Notes: generated by a model from the letters alone, not told the origin. Positions 40,195 through 50,804 are shown, numbered from the stretch's first letter. The stretch: 64,000 bases of DNA from Solilutibacter tolerans (GCF_900155935.1 NZ_FTLW01000001.1:186001-250000), one strand, 5' to 3'. Program-made: numbers and translations.

Positions 40195-40782
40195 ATGATC
40201 GGACGGTTGAAAGGCACGCTCATCCACAAACAGCCGCCGTGGCTGGTGATTGACGTGCACGGGGTCGGTTACGAGCTGGAGGCGCCGATGAGCACCTTCT
40301 ATGACTTGCCTGACGTGGGGCGCGAGGTATCGCTGTTCACGCATTACGCGCAGAAGGAAGACAGCGTGTCGCTGTACGGTTTCCTGAGCGAGGCCGAGCG
40401 CCGCCTGTTCCGCGACGTGCAAAAGGTCAGCGGCATCGGCGCGAAGATCGCGCTGGCGGTGTTGTCGGGCGTGTCGGTGGATGAGTTCGCGCGACTGGTG
40501 CAGACTTCGGACGTGACCGCGCTCACCCGCATCCCTGGTATCGGCAAGAAGACCGCCGAAAGGATGGTCGTGGAATTGCGTGACCGGGCGGCCGATCTGG
40601 CCGGCGGCGTCACCGCGCCGCAGCCCGGCCAGCGCCTGGATCCGTTGTCAGAGGCGATCATCGCCCTGCAGCAATTGGGCTACAAACCGGCCGAAGCCGA
40701 GCGCATGGCCAAGAAGGTAGCGGCCGAGGGCGACTCACCCGAATCCATCATCCGCAAGGCCTTGCAGCAAGCGCTTCGGTAG
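40195..40782 (+). CDS. ruvA: Holliday junction DNA helicase subunit RuvA
   Basis: RuvA tetramers bind the junction and load RuvB. Domain I starts MIGRLKG with GVGYE. Tandem helix-hairpin-helix motifs [10 protein letters not shown] and [12 protein letters not shown] follow, then a flexible linker and the C-terminal RuvB-binding three-helix domain. 195 aa. ATG 40195 has AGGAG 7 bases upstream and starts 2 bases after ruvC stops. Confidence 0.97.
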   Translation: MIGRLKGTLIHKQPPWLVIDVHGVGYELEAPMSTFYDLPDVGREVSLFTHYAQKEDSVSLYGFLSEAERRLFRDVQKVSGIGAKIALAVLSGVSVDEFARLVQTSDVTALTRIPGIGKKTAERMVVELRDRAADLAGGVTAPQPGQRLDPLSEAIIALQQLGYKPAEAERMAKKVAAEGDSPESIIRKALQQALR

Positions 40783-40820
40783 AGGCGTACCATGCGCGGC
40801 TTGGCACTGGGGGACCCCCA

Positions 40821-42761
40821 ATGAGTTCAGCTTCCGAAACCGGTTCGTCGTCCTCACACCCGGAGGGCGGACACGGGCATGGCCATGGTTCCGCCGGCCT
40901 GGCCGCGTTGGTCGCGGGTGCCGTCGGTGTGGTGTTTGGCGACATCGGTACCAGTCCGCTCTACACCATCAAGGAAATGTTCCATCCGCACTTCGGTCTG
41001 GACCCGACCGATGCGGCGACGGTGAAGGGCCTGCTCTCGCTGGGCTTCTGGTCGCTGCTGCTGGTGGTGACGCTCAAGTACGTCATCGTCATCATGCGCG
41101 CCGACAACGAGGGTGAGGGCGGCATCATGGCACTCACCGCGCTGGCGCAGCGCAGCCTGAAGAAAGGGTCGCGGCTGAGTTATATCGTCGGCATCCTCGG
41201 CATCTTCGGGGCGGCGCTGTTCTTCGGCGACGGCATGATCACGCCGCCGATTACGGTGCTGGGCGCCGTGGAAGGTCTCACCGTTGTGTCTTCCAGCCTT
41301 GCCAATTGGGTGGTGCCGATCAGTCTGGTCATCCTGGTCGGGCTGTTTGCCTTCCAGCGCTTTGGTACGGAAAAGGTTGGCAAGATCTTCGGGCCGCTGA
41401 TGATCGTGTGGTTCCTGGTGCTGGCGGGCTTGGGCATCTACAACATCATCGACAATCCCATCGTGCTGCGCGCCCTCAGTCCGTACTGGGCGATTCGTTT
41501 CTTTCTGGACCATGGCTGGCACGCGCTGCTGATCCTCGGCGCGGTGGTGCTGACGGTGACGGGTGGTGAAGCGCTGTATGCCGACATGGGTCACTTCGGC
41601 AAGAAGCCGATCCGCTGGGCGTGGTTTGGCTTCGTATTGCCGGCGCTGGTGCTGAACTATTTTGGCCAAGGCGCGGTGCTGCTGGAAAATCCGCGCGCGG
41701 TGGAGAACCCCTTCTACATGGCCGCACCGGATTCGCTGCAGATCCCGCTACTGGTGCTGGCGACCTTGGCCGCCACCGTGGCATCGCAAGCGGTGATCAC
41801 CGGCGCGTTCTCGGTGACACGTCAAGCGATCCAGCTGGGTTATTTGCCGCGTCTGCAGATACGCCACACCTCGCGCGACACCATCGGCCAGATCTATGTG
41901 CCGTCGATCAACTGGATGTTGCTGGCGGCCGTCATCGTGCTGGTGCTGGTCTTCCGCAGCTCCACCAACCTCGCCACGGCTTATGGCTTGTCGGTGACGG
42001 GCACGATGCTCATCGATACTTTGCTGCTTGCTGTCGTCGCGTACACGCGTTGGCCGGACGCACGCAAGTGGGTGTTGCCATTGTGCGTGATGTTCTTCTT
42101 CATCGACATGGCGTTCCTCATCGCCAACGGTGCCAAGCTGTTCTCCGGCATTGGTGCGTGGGTGCCGCTGTTCATCGGCATCACGGCGTTCACGATGATG
42201 CGGACCTGGCGTCGCGGCCGCGAATTGCTGCATGAAGCCGTACAAAACCAAGGCATCCAGCTGGAAACGTTCCTTGATGGCTTGATGCTGTCGCCACCTG
42301 TGCGCGTGCCGGGCACAGCCATCTTCCTGACCGCCGACAAAGGCGTGGTGCCGCATGCGTTGATGCATAACCTCAAGCACAACAAGGTGCTGCACGAACG
42401 CAATGTCTTCCTGACCGTGGACTCGCTCAAAATCCCGTATGCACCGAAGGCCGAGCGACTGAAGATCACCACCATCGGCGATAATTTTTATCGCGTGGTG
42501 ATCAAGTTCGGTTTCATGGAGCAGCCCGATGTGCCGCAGGCCTTGATGCAGGCAGCGGACTGCAGCGAAATTTGCATCGATCCGATGGAAACCACCTATT
42601 TCGCTAGCCGCGAGACCATCGTGGCCAGCGCACATCGCAACATGCCAGTGTGGCGAGACAAATTGTTTGCACTGATGCACCGCAATGCAGCACCAGCGAC
42701 GGGGTTCTTCCGGATTCCCGGCAACCGCATCGTGGAGCTGGGCACTCAGGTACAGATCTAG
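40821..42761 (+). CDS. kup: Potassium uptake protein Kup
   Basis: A 646-aa K+/H+ symporter of the KUP/HAK/KT family. After a His/Gly-rich N-terminus (GHGHGHG), twelve membrane helices begin at [14 protein letters not shown], the family signature with the K+ site. The long cytoplasmic C-terminal domain starts at about residue 470. It stands between ruvA and ruvB, splitting the usual ruvAB pair. Confidence 0.96.
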   Translation: MSSASETGSSSSHPEGGHGHGHGSAGLAALVAGAVGVVFGDIGTSPLYTIKEMFHPHFGLDPTDAATVKGLLSLGFWSLLLVVTLKYVIVIMRADNEGEGGIMALTALAQRSLKKGSRLSYIVGILGIFGAALFFGDGMITPPITVLGAVEGLTVVSSSLANWVVPISLVILVGLFAFQRFGTEKVGKIFGPLMIVWFLVLAGLGIYNIIDNPIVLRALSPYWAIRFFLDHGWHALLILGAVVLTVTGGEALYADMGHFGKKPIRWAWFGFVLPALVLNYFGQGAVLLENPRAVENPFYMAAPDSLQIPLLVLATLAATVASQAVITGAFSVTRQAIQLGYLPRLQIRHTSRDTIGQIYVPSINWMLLAAVIVLVLVFRSSTNLATAYGLSVTGTMLIDTLLLAVVAYTRWPDARKWVLPLCVMFFFIDMAFLIANGAKLFSGIGAWVPLFIGITAFTMMRTWRRGRELLHEAVQNQGIQLETFLDGLMLSPPVRVPGTAIFLTADKGVVPHALMHNLKHNKVLHERNVFLTVDSLKIPYAPKAERLKITTIGDNFYRVVIKFGFMEQPDVPQALMQAADCSEICIDPMETTYFASRETIVASAHRNMPVWRDKLFALMHRNAAPATGFFRIPGNRIVELGTQVQI

Positions 42762-42782
42762 CCCCGGGGTGAATACCGGGGC
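42761..42782 (+). terminator. Hairpin at the kup stop, weak terminator candidate
   Basis: GCCCCGG-N8-CCGGGGC begins inside the TAG stop. There is no T-tract behind it. Confidence 0.35.
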
Positions 42783-42825
42783 CGTTGCGCTTGAATCCGG
42801 GTGCCTTCGGCATCATCTGTAGGGG

Positions 42826-43827
42826 ATGAATAGCATCCCCTTTTCCTTGCTCGATCTAGCCCCGGTCACCGAAGGCAGTACGCCCGCGCAGGCATTCGCC
42901 AACTCACTCGAGCTGGCACAGCATGCCGAAGCGCTGGGTTACACCCGCTACTGGCTGGCCGAGCATCACAACATGCCGGGCATCGCCAGTGCAGCCACCG
43001 CGGTTCTGATTGGACATATCGCCAGTGGCACGTCCACGATTCGCGTGGGTGCGGGTGGGGTGATGTTGCCCAACTCGGCGCCGCTGCAAGTCGCCGAGCA
43101 GTTCGGCACCCTGGCATCGCTGCACCCCGGCCGCATCGATCTGGGGCTGGGGCGCGCGCCGGGTACCGATCAAGCCACGGCGCGCGCGTTGCGTCGATAC
43201 TACGAAGGCGCTGAGGCTTTTCCGCAGGATGTGCAGGAATTGCTGCATTACTTCGAGCCCGTGCAGCCCGGACAGGCTGTGCAAGCCGTGCCCGGTGCGG
43301 GTCTGGACGTGCCGGTGTGGATATTGGGCTCCAGCCTGTTCGGTGCGCGTCTGGCGGCGGCGCTGGGTCTGCCTTATGCGTTCGCCTCACACTTTGCGCC
43401 GGCGGCGCTCAGCGAAGCGTTGGCTGTGTATCACCGCGATTTCCAGCCATCCGCACGTCTCAAACAGCCGTATGCGATGCTGGCGTTGAACGTGATCGGT
43501 GCCGACAGTCGCGCCGAGGCCGAGCGCCTGTTCACGACGCAACAGCAGGCCTTTGTGCGCCTGCGACGTGGTGCGCCGGGCCTTGTCCCGCCGCCTATCG
43601 ACGACATCGAGGCATTTTGGACACCCGCCGAAAAGGCGATGGTGAGTGAGGCCCTGGCCTGCAGCGTGGTGGGCGATCCCGCGGATCTACGCGAAGGCTT
43701 GGCTGCCTTCATCGACCGCCATCGCCCGAATGAAGTGATGTTTGCCGGCAACGTCTTCGACATGCAGGCGCGCAAGCACTCCTTCGCGCTGGCAAGTCGA
43801 GCTATGCAGGCTATCAGTCCAGCGTAA
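42826..43827 (+). CDS. LLM-class flavin-dependent oxidoreductase
   Basis: A 333-aa luciferase-like monooxygenase fold. It opens [13 protein letters not shown], then [45 protein letters not shown] and [13 protein letters not shown], matching the MsnO8/YhbW type. Needs reduced FMN; substrate unknown. AGGGG lies directly before the ATG. It lies between kup and ruvB with no obvious functional link. Confidence 0.9.
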   Translation: MNSIPFSLLDLAPVTEGSTPAQAFANSLELAQHAEALGYTRYWLAEHHNMPGIASAATAVLIGHIASGTSTIRVGAGGVMLPNSAPLQVAEQFGTLASLHPGRIDLGLGRAPGTDQATARALRRYYEGAEAFPQDVQELLHYFEPVQPGQAVQAVPGAGLDVPVWILGSSLFGARLAAALGLPYAFASHFAPAALSEALAVYHRDFQPSARLKQPYAMLALNVIGADSRAEAERLFTTQQQAFVRLRRGAPGLVPPPIDDIEAFWTPAEKAMVSEALACSVVGDPADLREGLAAFIDRHRPNEVMFAGNVFDMQARKHSFALASRAMQAISPA

Positions 43828-43889
43828 TCGCCGCGGGCGTGAACCATCGGGCCATGCCCGCAGGTGCGGCGACATGCGAACATAGCCGC

Positions 43890-44927
43890 ATGGATGAAGA
43901 CCGCCTGATCGCGCCCGTTGCCACCCGCGAAGACGATGCTGTTGATGCCAGCCTGCGTCCGAAGCGGCTGGCCGATTACCTTGGCCAGCAGCCGGTCAAG
44001 GAGCAGATGCAGATCTATATCGATGCGGCGAAAGGTCGAAGTGAGGCGCTGGATCATGTGCTGATCTTCGGGCCGCCGGGCCTGGGCAAGACGACGCTCT
44101 CGCATGTCATCGCCAACGAGCTCGGGGTCAGCCTGCGCGTGACCAGCGGGCCGGTGATCGAGCGGGCGGGCGACTTGGCCGCGCTGCTGACCAATCTGCA
44201 GCCGCATGATGTCCTCTTCATCGACGAAATCCATCGCCTCTCGCCCGTGGTCGAGGAAGTGCTGTACCCGGCGATGGAAGACTTCCAGATCGACATCATG
44301 ATCGGCGAAGGCCCCGCCGCGCGTTCCATCAAACTGGACCTGCCGCCCTTCACCTTGGTCGGTGCCACCACGCGCGCGGGCTTGCTCACCGCGCCGCTGC
44401 GTGACCGCTTCGGCATCGTGCAACGGCTGGAGTTCTACAGTGCCGATGAACTTGCGCACATCGTGAAACGTTCGGCGCAGATCCTTGGCATCCAATGTGT
44501 GGACGAAGGTGCGGCCGAGATCGCGCGTCGTGCACGCGGAACGCCGCGCATCGCCAATCGTTTACTGCGTCGCGTGCGTGATTACGCCCAGGTGCGCGCC
44601 GGCGGCGTGATCAATGGCGAAGTCGCTTCCGCTGCCATGCAGATGTTGAAGGTGGACCCGGAAGGTTTTGATGATCTGGACCGGCGCCTATTGCACCTCA
44701 TCATCGAGAATTTCGATGGCGGGCCGGTGGGCGTGGAATCCCTCGCCGCGGCGCTCTCGGAAGAGCGCGGCACGTTGGAAGACGTGATCGAACCGTATCT
44801 GATTCAACAAGGCTTCCTCGTGCGCAGCGCGCGTGGGCGCATGGCCACGCACAAGGCGTATCGGCACATGGGCTTCAAGCCGAAATCACGAGAGGCAAGC
44901 CTGTTCGACGAGGAATCATCCTCATGA
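43890..44927 (+). CDS. ruvB: Holliday junction DNA helicase RuvB
   Basis: RuvB is the hexameric AAA+ motor of branch migration. Walker A GPPGLGKT is at 61-68, Walker B LFIDEIH, sensor GATTRAG and the arginine finger in PLRDRFG, then the winged-helix C-terminal domain with RTPRGR-type ARGRMAT. 345 aa from ATG 43890; 17 further upstream codons are non-conserved. It is detached from ruvA by kup and the LLM gene. Confidence 0.97.
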   Translation: MDEDRLIAPVATREDDAVDASLRPKRLADYLGQQPVKEQMQIYIDAAKGRSEALDHVLIFGPPGLGKTTLSHVIANELGVSLRVTSGPVIERAGDLAALLTNLQPHDVLFIDEIHRLSPVVEEVLYPAMEDFQIDIMIGEGPAARSIKLDLPPFTLVGATTRAGLLTAPLRDRFGIVQRLEFYSADELAHIVKRSAQILGIQCVDEGAAEIARRARGTPRIANRLLRRVRDYAQVRAGGVINGEVASAAMQMLKVDPEGFDDLDRRLLHLIIENFDGGPVGVESLAAALSEERGTLEDVIEPYLIQQGFLVRSARGRMATHKAYRHMGFKPKSREASLFDEESSS

Positions 44928-45337
44928 GTTTTACTCTGCACACGCGCACGGCTGACATCGGCACCTATCGCCATCTGCGCCGCGAGGCCGGTCTCAGCCC
45001 GAAGACCACCGAAGCCGCGGCCATCGGTCTGCCCAATAGTCTGTTTGCGGTGCAGGTATTCGATGGCGAAATCGTCGTCGGCATGGGCCGCGTCATTGGC
45101 GATGGCGGGCTGTTTTTCCAGGTGGTCGATATCGCGGTGTTGCCTGCGTATCAAGGCCAGGGCCTGGGTAAGCAAATCATGGCCGCGATCAGTGACTGGC
45201 TGCGCGCCAACGTGCCGGAATCTGGGTTCGTCAGTCTTCTGGCCGATGGCGAGGCACAGCATCTCTACGCGCACTACGGCTTCGTGCCTACCGCGCCTGC
45301 ATCCATCGGGATGCGCTATCAGCCCGAGGTGAATTGA
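44924..45337 (+). CDS. GNAT family N-acetyltransferase
   Basis: A 137-aa minimal GNAT fold. The acetyl-CoA loop is [12 protein letters not shown] and the C-terminal strand-turn is LYAHYGF. Overlaps ruvB by ATGA. Substrate unknown. Similar small acetyltransferases often ride on core operons, so no link to recombination is implied. Confidence 0.88.
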   Translation: MSFTLHTRTADIGTYRHLRREAGLSPKTTEAAAIGLPNSLFAVQVFDGEIVVGMGRVIGDGGLFFQVVDIAVLPAYQGQGLGKQIMAAISDWLRANVPESGFVSLLADGEAQHLYAHYGFVPTAPASIGMRYQPEVN

Positions 45338-45354
45338 GCGGATGCAGCATCGAC

Positions 45355-45768
45355 ATGACTGATTCCTTCGACTTCCAGCACCCCGTTCGCGTGTATTGGG
45401 AAGATACCGATGCGGGCGGTGTGGTTTATCACGCGCAATATTTGGCCTTCATGGAGCGCGCCCGCAGCGAATGGATGCGTGCCATTGGCTTTGGCCAGGA
45501 AGCGCTGCGCGAAGCCAATCTCTGCTTCGTCGTGCGATCGATGAACATCGACTTCCGCATGCCGGCCAGACTGGATGATTGGCTTTCAGTCAGCGTGTGT
45601 CTTGCACAATGCCGCGGTGCCAGTCTGGTGATCACGCAGGAAGTGCGTCGCGGCGAGGAGTTGCTGGTCGGTGCGAAGGTGCGAGTCGCCGCCGTGTCCG
45701 CTGATCGCTTCCGTCCGGTGCCGATCCCCGAGGCCGTGCTGGCACGGCTCAAACCCGAATCCCCCTGA
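45355..45768 (+). CDS. ybgC: Acyl-CoA thioesterase YbgC of the Tol-Pal cluster
   Basis: A 137-aa hotdog thioesterase of the 4-hydroxybenzoyl-CoA type: RVYWEDTDAGGVVYHAQYLAFMERARSEW contains the catalytic Asp of the DxDxxGxVY signature. ATG 45355 is chosen over a TTG 7 codons upstream. YbgC is the conserved first gene of tol-pal operons and in E. coli interacts with phospholipid synthesis enzymes. Confidence 0.93.
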   Translation: MTDSFDFQHPVRVYWEDTDAGGVVYHAQYLAFMERARSEWMRAIGFGQEALREANLCFVVRSMNIDFRMPARLDDWLSVSVCLAQCRGASLVITQEVRRGEELLVGAKVRVAAVSADRFRPVPIPEAVLARLKPESP

Positions 45769-45779
45769 AGGAAGTCCGG

Positions 45780-46556
45780 ATGTCGCTTTCGACCGCAGTT
45801 TTGCAAGTCACCACCCAATCGCTGGACCCCGCACCGGTGGAAGTTGCTGCGCAGACCGCCGCGCCCGCTGCTGCGCAAGCCCCGGGTGGCGACCTCGACA
45901 TGCTGCAGCTGGTGTTGCATGCCTCCCTGCCGGTGCAGTTGGTGATGGTGCTGCTGCTGCTGGCATCGATCGCCTCGTGGATCATCATCATCCGCAAGAA
46001 AAAAGTGCTGGATCGCGCACTACGCGAAGCCGATTCCTTCGAGGAACGCTTCTGGTCGGGCAGTGAGCTCGGCAAGTTGTACGACTCAGCCAGCCGCAGC
46101 CAGGAAGGCGGCATGGAGGCGATCTTCGAAGCGGGCTATCGCGAGTTTCATAAATCGCGCAATCGCCGCGCGGCCGAAGACGGCCGCCTGCAGCTGGAAG
46201 CCGCGCAGCGCGCGATGCGTGCGACGGCCTCGCGCGAGATTGATGGATTGGAGCAGAATCTCGAATTCCTGGCCAACGTCGGTTCGATCAGCCCTTACGT
46301 CGGCCTGTTCGGCACCGTGTGGGGCATCATGATTTCGTTCCAGGGTCTGGCCAACGTGAAGGAAGCGACCATCGCTACGGTCGCACCGGGTATTTCCGAA
46401 GCCTTGATCGCGACCGCCATGGGCCTGTTCGCCGCCATCCCTGCGGTGTGGGCGTACAACCGCTACGCGACCAAAGTGGAGCGTGTCAGCGTGAAGTACG
46501 ACGCGTTCTCCGAAGAGTTCTCCTCCATCCTGCAGCGCCAGGCGCAGGCGGACTGA
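45780..46556 (+). CDS. tolQ: Tol-Pal inner-membrane motor protein TolQ
   Basis: TolQ is the ExbB/MotA-type stator. 258 aa; the first helix is at about 52-72 and the helix pair in the conserved GSISPYVGLFGTVWGIMISFQGL and APGISEALIATAMGLFAAIPAVWAYN. An N-terminal Ala/Pro-rich extension of about 40 residues precedes the first helix. AAGGAAG lies before ATG 45780. It uses the proton gradient with TolR to energise TolA at the division site. Confidence 0.96.
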   Translation: MSLSTAVLQVTTQSLDPAPVEVAAQTAAPAAAQAPGGDLDMLQLVLHASLPVQLVMVLLLLASIASWIIIIRKKKVLDRALREADSFEERFWSGSELGKLYDSASRSQEGGMEAIFEAGYREFHKSRNRRAAEDGRLQLEAAQRAMRATASREIDGLEQNLEFLANVGSISPYVGLFGTVWGIMISFQGLANVKEATIATVAPGISEALIATAMGLFAAIPAVWAYNRYATKVERVSVKYDAFSEEFSSILQRQAQAD

Positions 46557-46562
46557 GGTCGG

Positions 46563-46994
46563 ATGACGATGAGCAGCCGTCGCCACAAGAAACGCAAGCT
46601 CAAGGCCGAAATCAACGTCGTGCCCTACATCGACGTGATGCTGGTGCTGTTGATCATCTTCATGGTCACCGCGCCGCTGCTGAACCTGGGCGTGGATATC
46701 GACTTGCCGCAATCCACCGCCAAGTCCATCCAGAGCAAGGAAGACCCGGTCATCGTCAGCGTGGATCGCGGCGGACGTCTCTTCCTGACCCTGCAGGGTG
46801 ATGCCAACCGCGAAGTGACGCGTGATGAAATGGTGGCGAAGGTCAAAGCCTTCGTTAGCCAGCGTCCCAACGTGCCGGTCTACGTGGCGGGCGATGCGAA
46901 TGCGCCGTACCAGACCGTCTACGATGTGCTGAGCACCTTGCAGACCGATGCGGGTGTTGCGCGTGCAGGCCTGATGAGCACGCCGACGAAATGA
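46563..46994 (+). CDS. tolR: Tol-Pal protein TolR
   Basis: TolR is an ExbD-like 143-aa protein with one N-terminal helix carrying the proton-conducting Asp in PYIDVMLVLLIIFMVTAP (D23) and a periplasmic domain. Basic N-terminus RRHKKRKLKAEINVVP. GAGG lies close upstream of ATG 46563; a second ATG two codons later is possible. 6 bases after tolQ. Confidence 0.96.
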   Translation: MTMSSRRHKKRKLKAEINVVPYIDVMLVLLIIFMVTAPLLNLGVDIDLPQSTAKSIQSKEDPVIVSVDRGGRLFLTLQGDANREVTRDEMVAKVKAFVSQRPNVPVYVAGDANAPYQTVYDVLSTLQTDAGVARAGLMSTPTK

Positions 46995-47040
46995 TCGCGA
47001 TGCGCGCCAAACAGCGGCGCACCGAGGTAGGTGCCGCCGG

Positions 47041-48006
47041 ATGAAGGAAACCCGCGCCGACAACCTGCAGTCGTTCGCGTTGGCCGTGCTGCTGCACGTG
47101 TTGCTGTTCGGCTTGGTGTTCATCGGTTTGCGCTGGACGCGCGAGAACGCCGAACCTGCAGGCGGCGGCCCGCCGGTCGAAGCTGAAATGGTCGATGCCG
47201 GCAGTCTGTCCGCGAAGATGCAGGATGCATTGGCATCCCGTTTGGAAACACCGACGCCAACTGAAACGCCGGTAGAAGACACCGCCTTGCCGGAAGCGTT
47301 GGAGGAGGAGGTCGTGCCACCTCCGCCGCAGCCCTTGCCGGAGCCCGAGCCGCAGGACGCGACCACACCGCCGCAATCGGCGCCTGAGATGCCGCAGGCC
47401 AAGCCCGATACCCGAGACCAGGACGAAGCCCGCCGCGATGCGCTCAGCAAAGAGACCCGCGAGCGCGAACAGGAAGCCCTGCGCCGCGAGCGCCAGATCG
47501 AGCTGCAGAAAGAACAGCAGCAACAAGCTGCCGAAGAGAAGAAGCGCCTGGCGGCGCAGCAGAGGGCGGATGCCGATGCCAAAGCCAAGCAGGACGCCGA
47601 GGCCAAGAAGAAGCGCGCCGCGGCGCTCGCTGCACAGCGTGAGCAACAATTGGCGGATGCCAAGGCCCGTGCCGGTGCCACGGCCGCATCCAACCCTGGT
47701 CCCGCGACGGGCGCAGGGCAGGGCAAGGACACCCGCGCCGAGTGGCTGGCCTTGATCGCCGGGGAGATCGAACGCCAATGGCGACGTCCGGATGACATCC
47801 CGCGTGGGCAGAAATGCCCCATCCGTATCAAGCTGTTGCCGGGGGGAGAGGTGCTGTCGGCCGAGGTGCAGCCTGGCTGTCCGTACAGCGAGGCCAACCA
47901 GCGCACGGTCGAGGCCGCGGTGAAGAAAGCCAGCCCATTGCCGCTGAAAGGCAACGAGGACCTGCGTCTGCGCGACTTCGTGGTGAACTTCTACCCGTCG
48001 CGTTGA
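47041..48006 (+). CDS. tolA: Tol-Pal protein TolA
   Basis: TolA spans the periplasm. One N-terminal helix (about 11-31) is followed by a Pro/Glu-rich stretch, then a long Ala/Lys/Glu/Gln helical domain (about 125-215) and a compact C-terminal domain with two cysteines (KCPIRIK and GCPYSEANQ). 321 aa. The coiled region is low complexity. It should link TolQR to Pal and TolB in cell constriction. Confidence 0.94.
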   Translation: MKETRADNLQSFALAVLLHVLLFGLVFIGLRWTRENAEPAGGGPPVEAEMVDAGSLSAKMQDALASRLETPTPTETPVEDTALPEALEEEVVPPPPQPLPEPEPQDATTPPQSAPEMPQAKPDTRDQDEARRDALSKETREREQEALRRERQIELQKEQQQQAAEEKKRLAAQQRADADAKAKQDAEAKKKRAAALAAQREQQLADAKARAGATAASNPGPATGAGQGKDTRAEWLALIAGEIERQWRRPDDIPRGQKCPIRIKLLPGGEVLSAEVQPGCPYSEANQRTVEAAVKKASPLPLKGNEDLRLRDFVVNFYPSR

Positions 48007-48053
48007 TCTACTTCGCGGCTTGATTTGTCTGGCCTGCGAGCTTCATGACGATA

Positions 48054-48074
48054 GGCTGAACTCCTTATTCAGCC
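48054..48074 (+). other. Stem-loop between tolA and tolB
   Basis: GGCTGAA-CTCCTTA-TTCAGCC is a perfect 7-bp stem in the 121-base tolA-tolB gap, without a T-tract. It could be a processing or mRNA-stability element; no promoter is clear. Confidence 0.35.
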
Positions 48075-48127
48075 AAAGGCCCGACCCGCGTTAACCTTGT
48101 TGCAACTGCCACTGTCCCCCGACCTGC

Positions 48128-49420
48128 ATGGCCATTGCCTCTTTCAAACGCATCCTGTTCATCTTTTTGGCGCTTTGTTTCTCCAGCTTGGCCCACGCCC
48201 AACAGGCCGAAGTCGATCTGGTGGGTGGCCGCGACGCCGCCACCCCGATTGCCGTGGTGCCTTTCAGTGGCGACAAAGGCGGCGAGATGGCTTCGATCAT
48301 CAGCGCTGACTTGGCGCGTTCTGGCCAATTCCGTACTTTGCCCGAAGGCGACATGGCCGAGCGCCCGACCGCCTCCGGCGAGGTCAACTATCCGTTCTGG
48401 CGCACGCTGGGGCAGGATTACCTCTTGGTCGGTCGGGTCACCGGCGACCTCACTGTCCAATACGAATTGTTTGATGTCGCCCGTCAGCAGCGCTTGATCG
48501 GTTTGATCAAGAGCGGTCCTGGCACGGCGCTTCGCGACATCGCCCACCAGATCGCCGACGAGGTGTACGAGAAGGTCACCGGCGTGCGCGGCGCATTCTG
48601 GACCCGCGTGGCCTATGTCAGCGTGCAGGGCCTGGGCAAATCCGCCAAGTTCAACATCATGGTGGCCGATGCCGATGGCCATGGTGCCCGTAGTGTGGCC
48701 AGCTCCAATTCGCCACTGATGTCGCCGACTTGGAGCCCGGATGGCCGCAAGTTGGCTTATGTCAGCTTCGAGAGTGGCAATTCCGCCATTTATGTGCAGG
48801 ACCTGGCCGGTGGTCAGCGCGAGCGCGTCGCGGCCTTTGCCGGCATCAACAGCGCGCCGTCGTTCTCGCCCGATGGCGGACGCCTGGCGATGACCTTGTC
48901 CAAGAGCGGCAACCCCGAGATCTACGTGATGGATCTGGGCAGTAAGTCGCTGACCCAGGTGACCAATCAATCCGGCATCGACACGGCAGCGACCTGGAGC
49001 GCCGATGGTGGCTCGCTCTACTTCACCTCCGATCGCGGTGGTCGCCCGCAGATCTACCGCGCCTCGCCCAATGGTGGCGGCGCAACCCGCATCAGCTTTG
49101 ACGGCGGTTACAACGCCGATGCCACCGTGTCTTCGGATGGCAAGAAGATCGCCGTGGTGCAAGGTAGTGGTAACAGTTACCGCGTCGCCCTGATCGACTC
49201 AAGCCTTGGCAGCGCGCGCTGGAGCCTGCTCTCGCCGGGCTCGCTGGATGAATCTCCCAGCTTTGCGCCGAACGGCAGCATGGTCGTCTACGCGGGCCGT
49301 GAGGGCGCGCGTGGCGGCCTGTATGTCGTTTCCGCCGATGGCCGCGTGCGCGAGCGCCTGCCTGCGGGTGGTGGTGATGTGCGCGACCCGTCATGGTCGC
49401 CGTATCGCCAGATTCGCTGA
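48128..49420 (+). CDS. tolB: Tol-Pal system beta-propeller TolB
   Basis: A periplasmic 430-aa protein: signal peptide cleaved near AHA-QQ (residue 22), an N-terminal alpha/beta domain (PIAVVPF, the ISADLARSGQF segment), and a six-bladed propeller built of WSPDGRKLAYVS-like WD40/TolB repeats, at least five of which can be picked out. Binds Pal and TolA. Confidence 0.96.
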   Translation: MAIASFKRILFIFLALCFSSLAHAQQAEVDLVGGRDAATPIAVVPFSGDKGGEMASIISADLARSGQFRTLPEGDMAERPTASGEVNYPFWRTLGQDYLLVGRVTGDLTVQYELFDVARQQRLIGLIKSGPGTALRDIAHQIADEVYEKVTGVRGAFWTRVAYVSVQGLGKSAKFNIMVADADGHGARSVASSNSPLMSPTWSPDGRKLAYVSFESGNSAIYVQDLAGGQRERVAAFAGINSAPSFSPDGGRLAMTLSKSGNPEIYVMDLGSKSLTQVTNQSGIDTAATWSADGGSLYFTSDRGGRPQIYRASPNGGGATRISFDGGYNADATVSSDGKKIAVVQGSGNSYRVALIDSSLGSARWSLLSPGSLDESPSFAPNGSMVVYAGREGARGGLYVVSADGRVRERLPAGGGDVRDPSWSPYRQIR

Positions 49421-49461
49421 TCGATCCAAACCTCGACCTATTTCGACGAAAGGAGAAACCG

Positions 49462-49992
49462 ATGCATCCGATCCCCAAGCTCGTTCTCGCCGCGATGCTG
49501 TGCACCAGCGTCGTCGCTTGCTCCAAGAAGGTAAAGGAAACCCCGCCGCCGCCCGCCACCGACACCGGTGCCAACACCAGCGGCACGGGTGAGCCCGCGC
49601 CTTACACCCCCGCACCTGGCGCTTATACCGCCGCCGACCTGGACCGTGACAGCTGCCTGCGCATCCGTGCGTTCTACTTCGATCTAGACAGCGATAACGT
49701 CAAGCCGGAATCGCAGAACGCCATCCTCTGCCACGCCAAGTATCTGCGTGACCGCCCAATGGCGCGCCTGACCCTGGAAGGCAACACGGACGAGCGCGGC
49801 AGCCAGGAATACAACCTCGCGCTGGGCGAGCGCCGTGGTAATTCTGTTGCCCAGGCCCTGCAGGCTCAGGGTGCGTCCAGCAGCCAGATCACCGTCGTCA
49901 GCTTTGGCGAAGAGCGTCCGCAGTGCCGTGAAGCCGGTGAAGCTTGCTGGTCGCAGAACCGCCGCGCCGACCTCAACTACACGGTGCCCTGA
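49462..49992 (+). CDS. pal: Peptidoglycan-associated lipoprotein Pal
   Basis: A 176-aa lipoprotein: signal ending SVVAC with lipidated C20, a Pro/Thr-rich linker, then an OmpA-like peptidoglycan-binding domain with FYFDLDSD, EGNTDERGSQEYNLALGERR and the C-terminal QNRRADLNY. AGGAG precedes ATG 49462. An added pair of cysteines (CREAGEACW) near the end may form a disulfide. Confidence 0.96.
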   Translation: MHPIPKLVLAAMLCTSVVACSKKVKETPPPPATDTGANTSGTGEPAPYTPAPGAYTAADLDRDSCLRIRAFYFDLDSDNVKPESQNAILCHAKYLRDRPMARLTLEGNTDERGSQEYNLALGERRGNSVAQALQAQGASSSQITVVSFGEERPQCREAGEACWSQNRRADLNYTVP

Positions 49993-50003
49993 GGGTCAAT
50001 ACG

Positions 50004-50789
50004 ATGAAAGTGCATTCGCTCCTGCTCTTGCCCGTGCTTGCCCTGGGTTTGATGTCGCCGTCCGGCGCGGAGGCCCAGCGTCGACAAAGTGTGGCTGACC
50101 GCGTGGCCGCGCTAGAGCAGCAGGCAAATGCACCTTCTCCAACACTTGAGCTGCTGAGGCAGATCGAAGCTTTGCGCGCGGAGGTCAACAGCTTGCGCGC
50201 GCAACTGGAAGAGCAGCAGCACCAGACCGAGCAAGCCGCCAACTCGGCGCGCACGCAATATCTGGATGTCGATGCCCGACTCCAGCGCTTGGAGGCGGCC
50301 AGCCAGCCGCCACCGGTGCTGGACCTGCCCGGCGATGCACCGGTCGAAGCGGCTCCTGCCGATGGCGCAGGCGCAGCAGCCAACCCGCCCGGCAAGCCGG
50401 TACCTGCGACCGCTGACGAAAAGGCCGCCTACGACGCGGCTCTCAACGCACTCAAGGCGGCCCAGTACGCCGATTCCGCGCGTCAATTCGGTGATTTCCT
50501 TGCCCGTTACCCCAATGGCCCCTACGCGCCGAACGCGCTTTACTGGCTGGGCGAAAGCTACTACGTGACCGAGAACTACCCGCTCGCCGCCGAACAATTC
50601 CGAGAGCTTGTGCAGCGTTACCCCGCCCACGACAAGACCCCGGGCGGGATGCTGAAGCTGGGCCTGTCGCAGCTGGGCATGAAGCAGAACTCCGAGGGCC
50701 GTGCGACCTTGCAGGCCGTGGTCAAGCAGTACCCCGGCAGCGATGCCGCACGCACTGCCCAGCAACGGCTGAGCCCGCCCAAGTCCTGA
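50004..50789 (+). CDS. cpoB: Cell division coordinator CpoB (YbgF)
   Basis: A 261-aa periplasmic protein: signal peptide to about residue 24 (GAEA-QRR), a trimerising coiled coil (about 30-95, LRAEVNSLRAQLEEQQ), a Pro/Ala linker, then TPR repeats (AAYDAALNALKAAQYADSARQF, YAPNALYWLGESYY, GGMLKLGLSQL). CpoB tunes PBP1B with TolA in E. coli. Start ATG 50004 has GAGG 10 bases away, directly after pal. Confidence 0.95.
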   Translation: MKVHSLLLLPVLALGLMSPSGAEAQRRQSVADRVAALEQQANAPSPTLELLRQIEALRAEVNSLRAQLEEQQHQTEQAANSARTQYLDVDARLQRLEAASQPPPVLDLPGDAPVEAAPADGAGAAANPPGKPVPATADEKAAYDAALNALKAAQYADSARQFGDFLARYPNGPYAPNALYWLGESYYVTENYPLAAEQFRELVQRYPAHDKTPGGMLKLGLSQLGMKQNSEGRATLQAVVKQYPGSDAARTAQQRLSPPKS

Positions 50790-50804
50790 CCGAAGGCAAC
50801 GCGG

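Noticed and set aside
47420-47700. Tandem repeat or mobile repeat in tolA
   Set aside because: The Ala/Lys/Glu richness is the normal TolA coiled domain, not a DNA repeat.
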